A DNA stretch of 64,000 nucleotides from Lentinula raphanica. Its lineage: Eukaryota; Basidiomycota; Agaricomycetes; Agaricales; Omphalotaceae. The DNA is taken from assembly GCA_027919835.1 (NCBI GenBank), contig JANVFP010000034.1, forward strand, positions 434,001 to 498,000. The letters run 5' to 3'. Positions 1 to 10,978 of the stretch are shown here, one piece after another; position 1 is the stretch's first letter, and the number at the start of each line of letters is the position of its first letter. Both the position numbers and the translations under genes were made by a program. The notes under the pieces are model-generated. The model saw only the letters and a list, made by a program, of their open reading frames with translations, had not been told where the DNA came from and did not search any database.

Positions 1-2883
1 CCGAGCTTGTCTTCGGCTCACATTTCCTAGCCCCCGGAGAAACATTCGACGGACCCGTTCCTCAACCGGAGATCTTCCCGTTCCTCAGATTCGATGGCAC
101 GATAGCAAGCGCGAATATCTCCCAAATGCAACTTGTTGGTGTTATCGGAGCACAAGTCGTCGATGGTACCAATACGAGCAGTGCCCGGGTTTCATTGGAT
201 TTCGACACGGTCCAGGATCTCACTAGTCAAGTCAAGATTTCCGGAAACTCGACGACGATTTCATGGACTCCATCTTCGAATGGGACAAATGTTTTGCTTT
301 CGTACTTTTCCCGCCGAAATGGGTACCCTGAAGCCCGTCCCGGGTTCAATGGTCCAATACCCAACGAGCCTGGATCTTGGGGCTCCTGGGTCGTTGATCA
401 TTTTTCGCCCAAGGGCGTCAATATCTCGACTACTTTCATAGAGAACAACATCCTTTCTCAGCAGAACATCGGGGAGATGCTCGCGCTTCCTGGAGTCGGG
501 CAGTACATGTGGGAGGACAGCATGGAGTACCAGGCTCAGTTGTTTTGGACAGATGCTTTCATGGAACGGTTCCTAGAGAGGCATGGATATGAGGTGAATA
601 TCACACTTCCGGTATTGCACACTTTACCGAGTAGTAAGCCATCATTTCTTTTTTCTCCCTCTATATGCCTCCTCACATCCACACCCCGCAGATGCCCAGA
701 CGCAAGTAAATCAAACGTTCGACTATGGTACTACCTTTAATTGGGGCAAGTTCACTGAAGATTATCAAGACACTTTAGTATGTGGTGATCTTGATTCTGA
801 TTGAACTCGCACAAGCCTTATGACAATTACAACAGACCTCACTGTACATCGATTACATGAGTGATTTCTCATCCTGGTCCCACTCCATCGGAATGACATT
901 CTCGAACCAACCCGCATACAACTTCCGCCTCGACACCGCCGCCAGTGCAGCTATCCCAGACACACCCGAAATCGAATCCCTTGGAGTCCCAACTATCGAT
1001 GGAGCCCGACAGCTTTCTGGTGGAGTTCATCTAGGGAATCACACGATCTTCTCGAGTGAAACCGGCGCACGACCACTTGAAGCCAATGCAATACGTATGA
1101 TGGAACTGTTGCAGGACGCGAACACGCAGTACGCTGGTGGGGTGAACGTTGCGTTGTTGCATGGGTTTCCGTATTCGGGGAATTACCCGAATACGACTTG
1201 GCCTGGTATTACCACTTTCGGGTGAGGATTCCGACCGCTTTACTCCCAGCTCACGTCTGATAAGTTTCACAAAGATACGTGTTTGCGGATATGCATGGTC
1301 CCCGGATGCCTGCCTGGGACCATTATAAGGAATACCTCGATTATCTCGCTCGGACGCAGTATGCTCTTCAAGCGGGAGTGGCGAAAGTGGATATTGGGAT
1401 ATATCGCAAAGGGTACAATATCGACTTTACATCCCCGCCTTACGCAGGCACCTCCCAGCTCATCAGCAGCGGGTACACGTACGAATATGTTAGCCCGGAG
1501 AATCTCAAGCTCCCAGGTGTGACGGTGTCCAACTCTCGACTTGCGGCGTCTGCTGGACCGGGATATAAAGCTTTGATCCTTGGACGCCAACAGAATATAA
1601 CTGTCGATGCGGCGCAAAGGCTGGTCGAATATGCTCAAAATGGACTTCCGATTGTGCTTGTTGCGGATGTGCCGACTGATATCCCAGGGTTTGAGACAGG
1701 CAATGCGTCCATGACACAGGTGCAGTTGTTGATGAGTCAGCTTGTTGCTGAGCCTACGGTGGTGGTTGTGGATGATGAAGATGAAGTGCCGTCGACGCTG
1801 GTTGAGATGGGGGTGTTGCCTGCAGTTTCTGCTGAGCCGGGGTCTTCGACGCTGTTTAGTGTCGTTAGAAAGGTCGATGATGATACGGGGCCACAGACGG
1901 CGTTCTTCTTCCTGTTTAACCAAGGGACCTCCGCGATCAACTTCACACTTACGTTGAATCCTGGTTTTGATGGATCACCGTTTGTCTTGGACCCGTGGAG
2001 TGGAGAAGTCGCCCCGGTGATTCTCTATTCCAATTCGAGTTCGGGAAATATATCTATCCCCGGTGTATCCCTTGCCCCCAGCCAAACAGCTCTATTTGCT
2101 GTGACGTCGGGAGATTCGTTAGAAGCTGTTGCTGTGCCCGCTGGTGTTCGTATTGTGTCAGCCGATCCTGGTTTCACAGCTGTGGTTTCGAACACTGCTA
2201 CTTCCACCTCTCCTCAAGTCGAGCTACGTTCCCTCAGTTCAGGATTAAAGCAATTCATCACTGCATCCGGCGAAAGTATGGCCGCTAATTTCTCCCTAGA
2301 AGGCGAAACAAGCCAAGTTCTTACTGGGTGGCAGCTGAACGTCACAGCGTGGACACCTCCGGAGAACCTTAGCGAACACCAATCCGTTCTTGTTCCTCAG
2401 CCTCCTGTCAATCTCACTCAGGGATTGGTCCCTTGGAATCAGATTGAAGGGTTAGCCAATGTTTCTGGTGTAGGAACGTATGTGACCTCGTTCGAGTGGG
2501 CTCATGATGATGGTGCAGTGGGATTGCTTTTGGATTATGGGGAAATCTTCCATACTGTGAAGGCGTGGTTGAACGGACAGCAAGTTACGACGGCGGACCC
2601 AACGAATCCGGTGGTGGATGTATCGGAGTTGGTGGTCAATGGGACGAATGAGATACGGGTAGACGCGGCGAGTACATTGTTGAATGCTATTAATGCGGTG
2701 AGTGTCTGGTTTAGTCATCGAAGGCAAGAAGTTGATATCCATTTTTCTATGTACTAGGTTCCGGAGGTGGAAACTCTGGGACAGCTGCGTGTTTCCACTT
2801 CAATCATATCAGCAAATCAAGCGTATGGACTGATTTCGAATGTTACGCTCGTTCCCTATGCGCGAGTTGTGGTTTCGATGTAG
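1..2883 (+). CDS. GH106-like secreted glycosidase, copy 1 (5' end outside window)
   Basis: Likely an extracellular alpha-L-rhamnosidase-type enzyme acting on plant polysaccharides or glycosides. Exons: <1-633, 692-777, 836-1221, 1275-2697, 2758-2883, all phase-consistent. Seen: a GH106-like acidic motif EDSMEYQ followed by FWTDAF and RHGYEV; the ADMHGPRMPAWDHYKEYLDYLARTQ type block, which in this family precedes a chain of repeated beta-domains; a C-terminal galactose-binding-like segment containing SFEWAHDDGAVGLLLDYG; and many N-X-S/T sites. It is a close paralogue of the complete gene at 7263-10623 and has the same intron positions, so the missing 5' part should be about 100 codons including a signal peptide. 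The substrate is inferred from the family only. No frameshift is seen in the part present. Confidence 0.8.
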
Positions 2884-3017
2884 CAATGTAGGATTTTTGT
2901 CGGGGACGAATCGTTGTATATGTATCATCCATGATACCTATAACCCTAACTGAAATCAAAGCCGTGGTCTCCTGTTTTATTCTACATGTACACACACTCA
3001 CTGGGTGAGCCTTTCAA

Positions 3018-3240
3018 GTCCCAAGCCATGATATCAAGCCAAGGAGTCGAGAAATATCCTGATTCCTCTGATCGCACTTCAACCATGTACCTATTGCAGA
3101 TGATGTATGACGCCTTATGGCTCAATTGAAGGAACACATGTAGAGAATACGGAAAGTCGCGATGTCGGACTCCACATATAGATTTCGTGGACCCGGCTCA
3201 TGGACATGTGCAACGCGAAAGCTTTGAGAAAGAAATATCG
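3018..3240 (+). repeat. Dispersed repeat, copy 1
   Basis: Shares ordered blocks with 6480-6715: CCAAGCCAAGGA, then CTGATCGCACTTC, then AGTCGCGAT.TCGGA, then CATGTGCAACGCGAAAGCTT. The blocks keep order and spacing, and both copies lie next to a GH106-like gene. It could be a remnant of the segmental duplication or a small mobile element; I found no clear terminal inverted repeats. Confidence 0.6.
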
Positions 3241-4107
3241 AGGACGACATACAAAAAGTTGAAAAATGGTACGAGAAACACACCATGTGACCGTGCCCCG
3301 CGCTTAACATTCATTCTGAACCCTTGTTGAACCCTTGCTTTCGAACCACGATGATCCTCTTTCCTCCTTCACACTTGCACCATGACAACAATCTATCACT
3401 CTCTTCTTGCCTCGCATTCAAATTTTGCTTCTACCACGAACAAAACCCTATCATCAATCGACATCGAGCTGACGGATAGTGCCATCGGCTCACGGAACCT
3501 TTCTAGACCATTATTTCCAAACGACAGAGCGAGCAGGACGCTCAAAGAGCTGGGACTATCTTCATAGATCAAATCCCCGGGAATAAGAACAATCAAAATG
3601 GACGCGGATGGCCTGAGGCGACGCTCATCATCGCATTCTCTTTGAGCGTCTCAGGGCTCAGATAGGAGAATCTCGGGTCCAGATTGACGAGTTGGGAAGT
3701 GGAAGCAATCACAGTGGTCTATATGAAGCAGGTTGCGGGGGTTTCAATTGTTTCAAAGCAAAGGATGTCGGTTTCCCCGAGCAAGCTGTAGCGTTGAACA
3801 ATTGAATTTGCATTTCATCCACTTTCAAGACTGGTGAGCATTATTTCTCTCGAGTAAGATTGTTCGAGGAAAACCTAATTCGTGATATTTGTAGGCAAGT
3901 GGAGAAGAAGCGCGATTTGATAATCCGTACTACCAACCGTGAAATGACACCAAGGTCTTTTGTTCCCAACTTGGACCATTGTCACGAAGCCTTTCTGGGA
4001 CAAATTGGACACGCAGCGTGTCTCTTTGACGCGGTCACGCTCAGTTGACCACGACTCCCTTTGTTCTAAAGAGCACTCCTGTTCGCGGCAAAAACCGGTG
4101 TTCAGAG

Positions 4108-4114
4108 TATAAAA
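4108..4114 (+). promoter_or_regulatory. TATA box of the F-box gene
   Basis: TATAAAA, 40 bp upstream of the ATG at 4154. This implies a very short leader. Confidence 0.55.
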
Positions 4115-4153
4115 GCATCGAGGAATCTTGACCAAGTGGCATAATCTTACACT

Positions 4154-5806
4154 ATGTCCACCAACGCCAATCCATGCCCGCAGTGCGGTTACTCCCTTCA
4201 GCACCATACCCCTCCCGCCCTTCCCTGTGACAACTCTCGCATTGCACAACTTCTTACCACTAATGAATACCCCGATCAAAAGGAAGAACTCACCTTCAGA
4301 ACCTTCGTTGCAAATGCGCCATGCGTTATCTCCCACTTCGACGATCGTATTGCCTCCCTGAAAGCCGAATTGCTCAAAGTCGAGGCTGATAAGGCCAACT
4401 TCACCTCTGCGTTCCCAAAATATCAGACGCCGCTCAATCCTGTACGGCGGATCCCTCCGGAAATCCTCCAGCTCATCTTCGAATACGGAACGGGATATGA
4501 TAAACCTGCGAAGGAGTATTTCGAGTCCATCTCCCACTCCCTGGACGTCCATTTCCCTCTGTTGGTTTACGGGCGCGTGTGCCATTATTGGAGGAGTCTC
4601 ATTGATCTTGGGATGCCCAAGCTGTGGACACGAATCAAGTTACAGCTGGACAGACCGATGCCTACCAAGCGAGTCCCGCATGCCTCTTCTCTTCTTTCTG
4701 TCTACCTACGTCGCTCACAGCAACAACCTCTTACCATATGCCTCGACATACCTGGTTCCAAATCCCTGGATTTTGGCACCGGATATCTGGTTAGAGAGTT
4801 TTTCAAGGAATCTGCACGCTGGGAATCATTGTTCTTGAGCGGTGGAGATGAATTGAACGACATAATGGCTATGCCGGAGCACCTCTATGGATCTTTAAAA
4901 CGTGTTCATATCCGTCGGTTCGATATGCACTCGGTATCACTCGACAAGTGTCGGTTGCCGAAACTGACGACATGGACCTCGGTTTGGGATTGCCATTCTA
5001 TCGATCTCAGTTTCTTTCCAGCAGCGTTCTACAGCATCACTGATTACACTATTTCTGGAGTTTGGAACATCAGGGCCGTCAATGTTGTCCAGTGCCTTTA
5101 TTCCCTTCGGACACTCTCCATACAGAGTGTCGTTCCTGCTGTATCCTCTTTGTCCAAGGTCCCCGATCTCAAACTACCCGTACTCAAAGAGCTTCATATT
5201 CGACAGGACTTCGACAACGATCGTAACCGTGCAGCTATTGCAGCGGTGTTGGACTCGATGTCCTGTCCTGCCTTGACCACTCTCTCCTTATTCGCGAGCG
5301 AGAAACTTGTCAAACCGTTGCAGCAGTTTGAAAAACGTTCGAATTTCAAGCTCGAACATTTTGTCGGTTCGGAACATGCTGGGATATTCGCGAAAGCCTT
5401 CCGCAACTGCGGCGCGCTTGAAACCATCGAAATTGAAGGCACTCATACTACTCCAGCCACCAAGGATGTGCTTGCAAATCTCTACATTCCTGTTCAAAGT
5501 GCCCTGTTCTCGAGAGCCGACACCCCTTTTCCCTTCTCCTTTCCTTCTCCTTCCTTGGACGACAAACCGAGTGTCGCATTCCCCAAATTGCGTCATTTAC
5601 AGTCCAAAATGTGCGACCTGGAATCCGTGGATGCCTTCATGGACAAGGCGTACTCCAACCTAAGCGCTCGAGAGAAAGTCGAAAATGCAGTTCCACTGGA
5701 GCTAGTGATAACGACCAGTGACGAGAAGGCGCAGGAGATGCTCCAGTCTCTGTACATGAAGAAACTTGCGGCCTTGAAAGTAACGGTGAAGATCATAGGT
5801 GTTTGA
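4154..5806 (+). CDS. F-box protein with leucine-rich C-terminal region
   Basis: Single exon, 550 aa. The N-terminus carries CPQCGYSLQHH, a possible small zinc-binding knuckle. A charged helical stretch follows (about residues 62-82), leading into an F-box core that starts RRIPPEILQLIFE at about residue 98 and continues with the WRSLIDLGMPKLWTRI segment typical of agaricomycete F-box proteins. The rest is irregular leucine-rich repeat-like sequence with no catalytic motifs. By family it would bind Skp1 in an SCF ubiquitin ligase and recruit an unknown substrate. It lies between the two GH106-like paralogues and is unrelated in sequence to the seven-copy F-box-like family further right. The start is supported by the TATA box 40 bp upstream. 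Confidence 0.8.
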   Translation: MSTNANPCPQCGYSLQHHTPPALPCDNSRIAQLLTTNEYPDQKEELTFRTFVANAPCVISHFDDRIASLKAELLKVEADKANFTSAFPKYQTPLNPVRRIPPEILQLIFEYGTGYDKPAKEYFESISHSLDVHFPLLVYGRVCHYWRSLIDLGMPKLWTRIKLQLDRPMPTKRVPHASSLLSVYLRRSQQQPLTICLDIPGSKSLDFGTGYLVREFFKESARWESLFLSGGDELNDIMAMPEHLYGSLKRVHIRRFDMHSVSLDKCRLPKLTTWTSVWDCHSIDLSFFPAAFYSITDYTISGVWNIRAVNVVQCLYSLRTLSIQSVVPAVSSLSKVPDLKLPVLKELHIRQDFDNDRNRAAIAAVLDSMSCPALTTLSLFASEKLVKPLQQFEKRSNFKLEHFVGSEHAGIFAKAFRNCGALETIEIEGTHTTPATKDVLANLYIPVQSALFSRADTPFPFSFPSPSLDDKPSVAFPKLRHLQSKMCDLESVDAFMDKAYSNLSAREKVENAVPLELVITTSDEKAQEMLQSLYMKKLAALKVTVKIIGV

Positions 5807-6479
5807 GGGAAAATCATTTTACACACTCGTTGCATTTCCTTGATGATCATATGCATTAGCCTTGACTCGAACACTAATCTCTGGTAGACTAGATGTTCGT
5901 GTATCGTCCCTCATTATAATCAAGTTTTAGAACGTGATCCCTGACGACGAGGAACCAAGTTCAACTTAGTTGCGGTTTTGCTGAGGAGCTTGCGCTTTTC
6001 ACTAGCCTGGCTAGCCGTTTTGAGTTCATGAAGAGAAACGCGTTCGTGAATAATGATATGTTCAGAATTTATTGGACTCTCGATGTGGCGCCGCAACTTG
6101 GAAGGATTGTGCTTGCTGCTTGCCCCACCCAAAGTTGCCGACTGGTGCCGAAGTTTATTACGATGATCATTTATGATTTTCCTTCGAACTTCCACGACAA
6201 GCCTCTATCACTATCTTTGTCCTTCACCATCCCTTTCTCGATCTATAAGAAGGAATACCTGACACTGAACCGACAAAGAATGCCAATCTGCTAATGGAAT
6301 CTTCGAGGATATCAGTTGCAAACGGAAGAGCGAGCGAGGAGGTTGAATTGGTCTAAATGCAAGCCATGGTGTACTGTTTCCGAAAATTGAAAATGTGAGA
6401 GTAGATGTTCATCGTTGTAGTCATTGGTTCTAATCTGTGTTCGAATCCCACCAGTTGTTTTTTTACCCTTCTCTGCTCA

Positions 6480-6715
6480 CGACACGCCATACCAAGCCAA
6501 GGAATGGAGAAGGAATGGAGGGAATATCCTCTGATCGCACTTCGACCGTGTATCTATTGCATATGAGCTTCAAGGAATGGCATGTAGACAATGCGAAGAG
6601 TCGCGATATCGGAAGTCCGTCAGTGGTCATCGCAACTCTGTCGGACTCTGCATATATGTAGATTGCGTGGGCTCGGCTCATGTACATGTGCAACGCGAAA
6701 GCTTGAGAGGTGACA
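6480..6715 (+). repeat. Dispersed repeat, copy 2
   Basis: Partner of 3018-3240, with the same block order ending in CATGTGCAACGCGAAAGCTT. Here it lies upstream of GH106-like copy 2, whereas the first copy lies downstream of copy 1. A more decayed third copy may exist near 16190-16275. Confidence 0.6.
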
Positions 6716-7217
6716 TTGCAATCGCGAATCGCAACGCAAGAACGACTGAGGCCTGCCTCGCATTTCCCTCGAAGAGATACGAAGACTTGGGAGGTTCAGC
6801 TTTCACTGAGCTTGAAAACGCCATTCGGACAGGAGCCGGTTAGGAATACAGGAGTAAATAACTTGTTGTACCTGGTCTGTGTGCGGACTTATCATCATCT
6901 TTGTTTATCAACCATCAGCGCGTCAGCAACCTCCAACCTTCAGATTTGGCAGCGCTCAGCGGCCACAAGGAGCTTGCAATCTCCTCATGAATGTCACCAA
7001 GGTACTCAATCCAAAAAGCACCTGGCCAGAGACAACTGAAATGTGCGTGTCGCACCGAAGAAAGAAGAAAATCGTTCGTTCTACGGTCTTTCTATTTGAG
7101 GTTTGAAATTTCTCATTTGAGGTACGTTTTGATTCCTGATTGTTGCCCTAATATTCTTTGACGGAACATTTCAAGCCCGTCCGAACTTCAACAAAGGCTT
7201 AGCAGGGCTTAGCAGTG

Positions 7218-7224
7218 TATAAAA
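7218..7224 (+). promoter_or_regulatory. TATA box of GH106-like copy 2
   Basis: TATAAAA, 39 bp before the ATG at 7263. Confidence 0.55.
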
Positions 7225-7262
7225 CGGTTCAATGAAATGATGACCTCCTGGAATTCCGGAAC

Positions 7263-10200
7263 ATGGTTTCAACATTCTGGACGTTCTTGCTCTTCTTAGC
7301 TGGCAGCAGTGCCAATGCCAGTACTGTTGTCGACCGAGGAACGTTCGCGTCGCCCAGAACAGGAGTAAAGTGGCGCTACTGGATCGAAGATGCCAGTCTC
7401 GACCTCGACACGGTCCGCTTCGATATTTCTGAGATGGCTCGAGTAGGATCTGCAGGTTTCGAGCTTCTCAGGTTCAGTACAATCACCCACTTCAGTGCAT
7501 AGATCCTGATTCTATCATTCCTAGCTATCAGTCTTATGGCTCCATTCTGTCATTCACCGGCCTCATCCTTCTCGATCCCTCAGCGTTCGCTTTCGGGTCT
7601 GACCGCTTTGTGGACGTCACGGCTTCTGTGGTACAGGCTGCGATCGATAACAACCTCACGATCGACTTTACGGTTGGCCCTAACCAGGGTGCTGGTGTTC
7701 CAATACATCCAGACGACATTGACACGGAAGGGATGAACACAGAGCTCGTTTTTGGCTCGCATTTCCTAGCTGCCGGAGAAACCTTCGACGGACCCATCCC
7801 GCAACCAGAAACCTTCCCACTTCTGAGATTCGATGACACGATAGCTAGTGCCAATACCTCACGTTTGCAGCTCGTCGGTCTCATTGGGGCACAAGTCACT
7901 GACGGTGCAAATACAAGCAGCACCCGGGTTTCGTTAGATTTCAACACCATCCAGGATCTCACTAGTCAGGTCAAGGTTTCTGGAAACTCAACGACGGTTT
8001 CATGGACTCCGTCTTCAAATGGGACAAACGTCTTGCTATCCTATTTCTCCCGTCGAAACGGATATCCTGAAGCCCGTCCTGGGTTCAATGGTCCGAAACC
8101 CAACGAGCCTGGATCGTGGGGCTCTTGGGCTATCGATCACTTCTCGCCCAAGGGCGTCAACATCTCCACCTCCTTCATACAGAACAACATCCTTTCGAAG
8201 CAGAATATCGGAGAGATGCTCTCGCTTCCTGGAGTGGGGCAGTACATGTGGGAGGACAGTATGGAGTATCAGGCCCAAGTGTTCTGGACGGATGCCTTTG
8301 CAGAACGATTTATGGAGAGGCATGGATACGAAGTCAACGTGACGCTCCCGGTGCTGCATACTCTACCTAGTAGTAAGCCATCTTTGCTTCCTCTGTCTCT
8401 ACGCTTCCTCACGTCACACAGATGCTCAGACGACGCCGAATCAGACCTTTGACTATGGTACCACCTTCAACTGGGACAAATTCACCGAAGATTATCAAGG
8501 TGCCTTGGTATGCTGATCCCTATCAAATGCATCCAATTGTTCCAACTGTTCCAACTTTGATCACAGACCTCGCTATACCTCGACTACATGAACGGATTCT
8601 CAGAATGGTCACACTCAATCGGGATGTCCTACTCGAACCAGCCAGCGTACAATCTCCGCCTAGACACTGCTGCTAGTGCTGCTATACCTGATGCTCCTGA
8701 AATCGAATCCTTCGGAGTCCCGACTATCGATGGAGCCCGTCAGCTTTCTGGAGGCGTTCATCTAGGAAATCGCACTATATTCTCCAGTGAACTAGGCGCT
8801 CGGGTCTATGAAGCCAACTCAATCCGTATGGTGGAGTTGCTGCAGGATGCGAATACTCAATATGCAGGTGGTGTCAACGTTGTGATGTTACACGGTTTTC
8901 CGTATTCGGGTTACTATCCGAACACGACCTGGCCAGGCTTCACTACTGTCGGGTGAGCAATCTATCGTTTATGACCACTTGTTTAATAAGCTCATCTCGT
9001 ATACTTTCGAAGGTACGTGTTCGCCGACATGCATGGACCTCGTATGCCTGCCTGGGATCATTACAAGGATTATCTCGATTATTTAGCTCGAACGCAATAT
9101 GTTCTCCAAGCAGGCGTTGCCAAAGTCGACATCGGGATTTATCGCAAAGGCTACGACATCGACTTTACTTCTCCACCTTACGTTGGCACCTCCCAACTCA
9201 TCGGCAGCGGCTACACGTACGAGTATGTGAGCCCCGAGAATCTCAAGCTCCCAGGTGTCACTGTTTCCAACTCTCGCCTCGCGTCTTATGGACCGGCGTA
9301 CAAAGCTTTCATTCTTGGTCGCCAGCAGAATATTACGGTCGATGCAGCGCAGAGGCTTGTCGAGTACGCCCAGCAAGGACTCCCCATTATACTCGTCGCC
9401 GACGTCCCAAGTGATATCCCAGGTTACGAGATAGGCAATGCGTCAATGTTGCAAGTACAATCTTTGATGAGTCAGCTCATTGCTGAGCCTACGGTTGTTC
9501 TTGTCGACGACGCAGATGATGTACCATCTACACTGGTATCACTAGGGGCTTTGCCTGCGGTGTCATCCGAACCGTCGTGCTCGACCCTCTTTAGTGTTGT
9601 TCGACAGACGAATGATAAATCTGGGACGAAGACCGCATTTTTCTTCCTTTTTAATCAAGGAAACTCCGCAATCAACTTTACACTAACGCTCAATCCTGGC
9701 TTTACTGGATCACCGTTTGCTCTGGACCCTTGGAGTGGAGTAGTTACACCGGTCGTCCTCTATTCTAGCACGACTTCGGGCACAATATCCATTCCCGCTG
9801 TCTCCCTCGCATCCAACCAAACGGCTCTGTTCGCCGTCACGTCGGGAAATTCATTCGAAGGCGTCCCCGTTCCCGATGTTCATATCACTTCGGCCGAGCC
9901 CGGTGTCACAGCTGTCGTATCGAACGCTTACACGTCTTCCTCTCGCCATCTTCAGTTACGTTCCCTCAAGTCAGGATCGAAGCAAATCATCACCCGCGCA
10001 GGCGAACGCAAGAACGCCGATTTTTCACTCAAAGGTGAAACGAGTCGAGTACTCAGCGGATGGAGACTGAATATTACTGCATGGACACCTCCGGAGGATC
10101 TTAGTGAACCTAAATCCGTTCTTGTTCGACACTCACCCGTTGACCTCACCGAGGGATTGGTCCCTTGGAGCCAGATTGAGGGCTTAGCCAATGTCTCCGG

Positions 10201-10623
10201 GGTAGGGACTTATGTCACTTCCTTCGAGTGGGCTCATGCAAAGGATGGCGCAGTGGGTTTGCTCTTGGACTTTGGGGAAATCTTCCATACCGTGAGGGCG
10301 TGGTTAAATGGACGGCAGATCACGACAGCAGATCCAGCTCATCCGGTGGTAGACATATCTGATCTGGTGGTCCACGGGTCGAATACTATACGGATAGATG
10401 CGGCGAGTACGTTGCTGAATGCTATCAACGCGGTGAGTACTTGGTTTAAAACAAGTATTGAAGGCTAGAAATTCATATCCCTCACTTATTCTAGGTACCT
10501 GAAGTGGAAACGCTGGGACAGACGCGCCTTTCGATTCTCCTCACTCTACCCGAAAACCAACAATATGGACTGATCTCCAATGTTACCCTTGTACCCTATG
10601 CGCGAGTTACAATCTCGATGTAA
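7263..10623 (+). CDS. GH106-like secreted glycosidase, copy 2 (complete)
   Basis: Complete paralogue of the gene at 1-2883. Six exons: 7263-7471, 7525-8372, 8422-8507, 8567-8952, 9013-10432, 10495-10623, giving 1025 aa. Residues 1-19 form a signal peptide (MVSTFWTFLLFLAGSSANA). The putative catalytic acidic motif D314-S-M-E317 is followed by FWTDAF and ERHGYEV, as in GH106 proteins. The ADMHGPRMPAWDHY block and a C-terminal jelly-roll-like segment (LLLDFGEIFHTVRAWLNG) complete the GH106-type architecture. Likely secreted to release L-rhamnose from plant pectin or glycosides; substrate and activity are inferred from family only. The reading frame is intact throughout. The first intron joins FELL to SYQSYGS, which restores the expected TIM-barrel start. 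The two copies remain alike through intron positions and the final VPYARV end. Confidence 0.85.
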
Positions 10624-10978
10624 GTTTCGTTGGACGCCCGTCTATGTTGTAGGTTCCACGAATATATATAGCCTCATATAACTGTCTAAGTACCGTAGTG
10701 TCTGCTTTGATACGACACAATTGAAGCCAAAGAGCATTAAGGTATGGACCGCCCATTGGAGTCCAAAGCGTACTTCAAAGGACAGGACCATCGGAAGGTT
10801 TGCGGAATTTCCGAAGGAAGTCGGAACAAGCCGAACTATTTGATGCGACACTTCAAATATTTCGATAGACTCCTCTCTTAACTGAACTTCCGTCACCTCG
10901 TATCTCAGTCTCTACATAGTCCTCATCGTTCACTGTGCTAGCTTGAGGGATCTCTCTTGCTTGATCACCAACCACAAT
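10624..10978. other. Intergenic spacer
   Basis: 3' region of GH106-like copy 2 and promoter of the uridine phosphorylase gene. No other feature seen. Confidence 0.5.

Larger units (their letters stand above)
2884..4153. other. Intergenic region with one copy of a dispersed repeat
   Basis: No gene that I can support. The short open frame at 3382-3567 has no family features. The stretch around 3018-3240 is similar to 6480-6715. The promoter of the F-box gene at 4154 occupies the right end. Confidence 0.6.
5807..7262. other. Intergenic region with second repeat copy and promoter of GH106-like copy 2
   Basis: No gene that I can support; several short open frames (for example at 6028-6294 and 6577-6843) look like chance. 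Contains the repeat at 6480-6715 and, at its right end, two direct copies of GGCTTAGCAG near 7197-7215 just before a TATA box. Confidence 0.55.

Noticed and set aside
1267..1923. 218-aa open frame on the minus strand
   Set aside because: Lies fully opposite the GH106-like exon and shows no family features; shadow frame.
6405..6460. TGTTCGAATCCCACC resembling a tRNA T-arm
   Set aside because: No matching acceptor, D or anticodon arms upstream; chance match.
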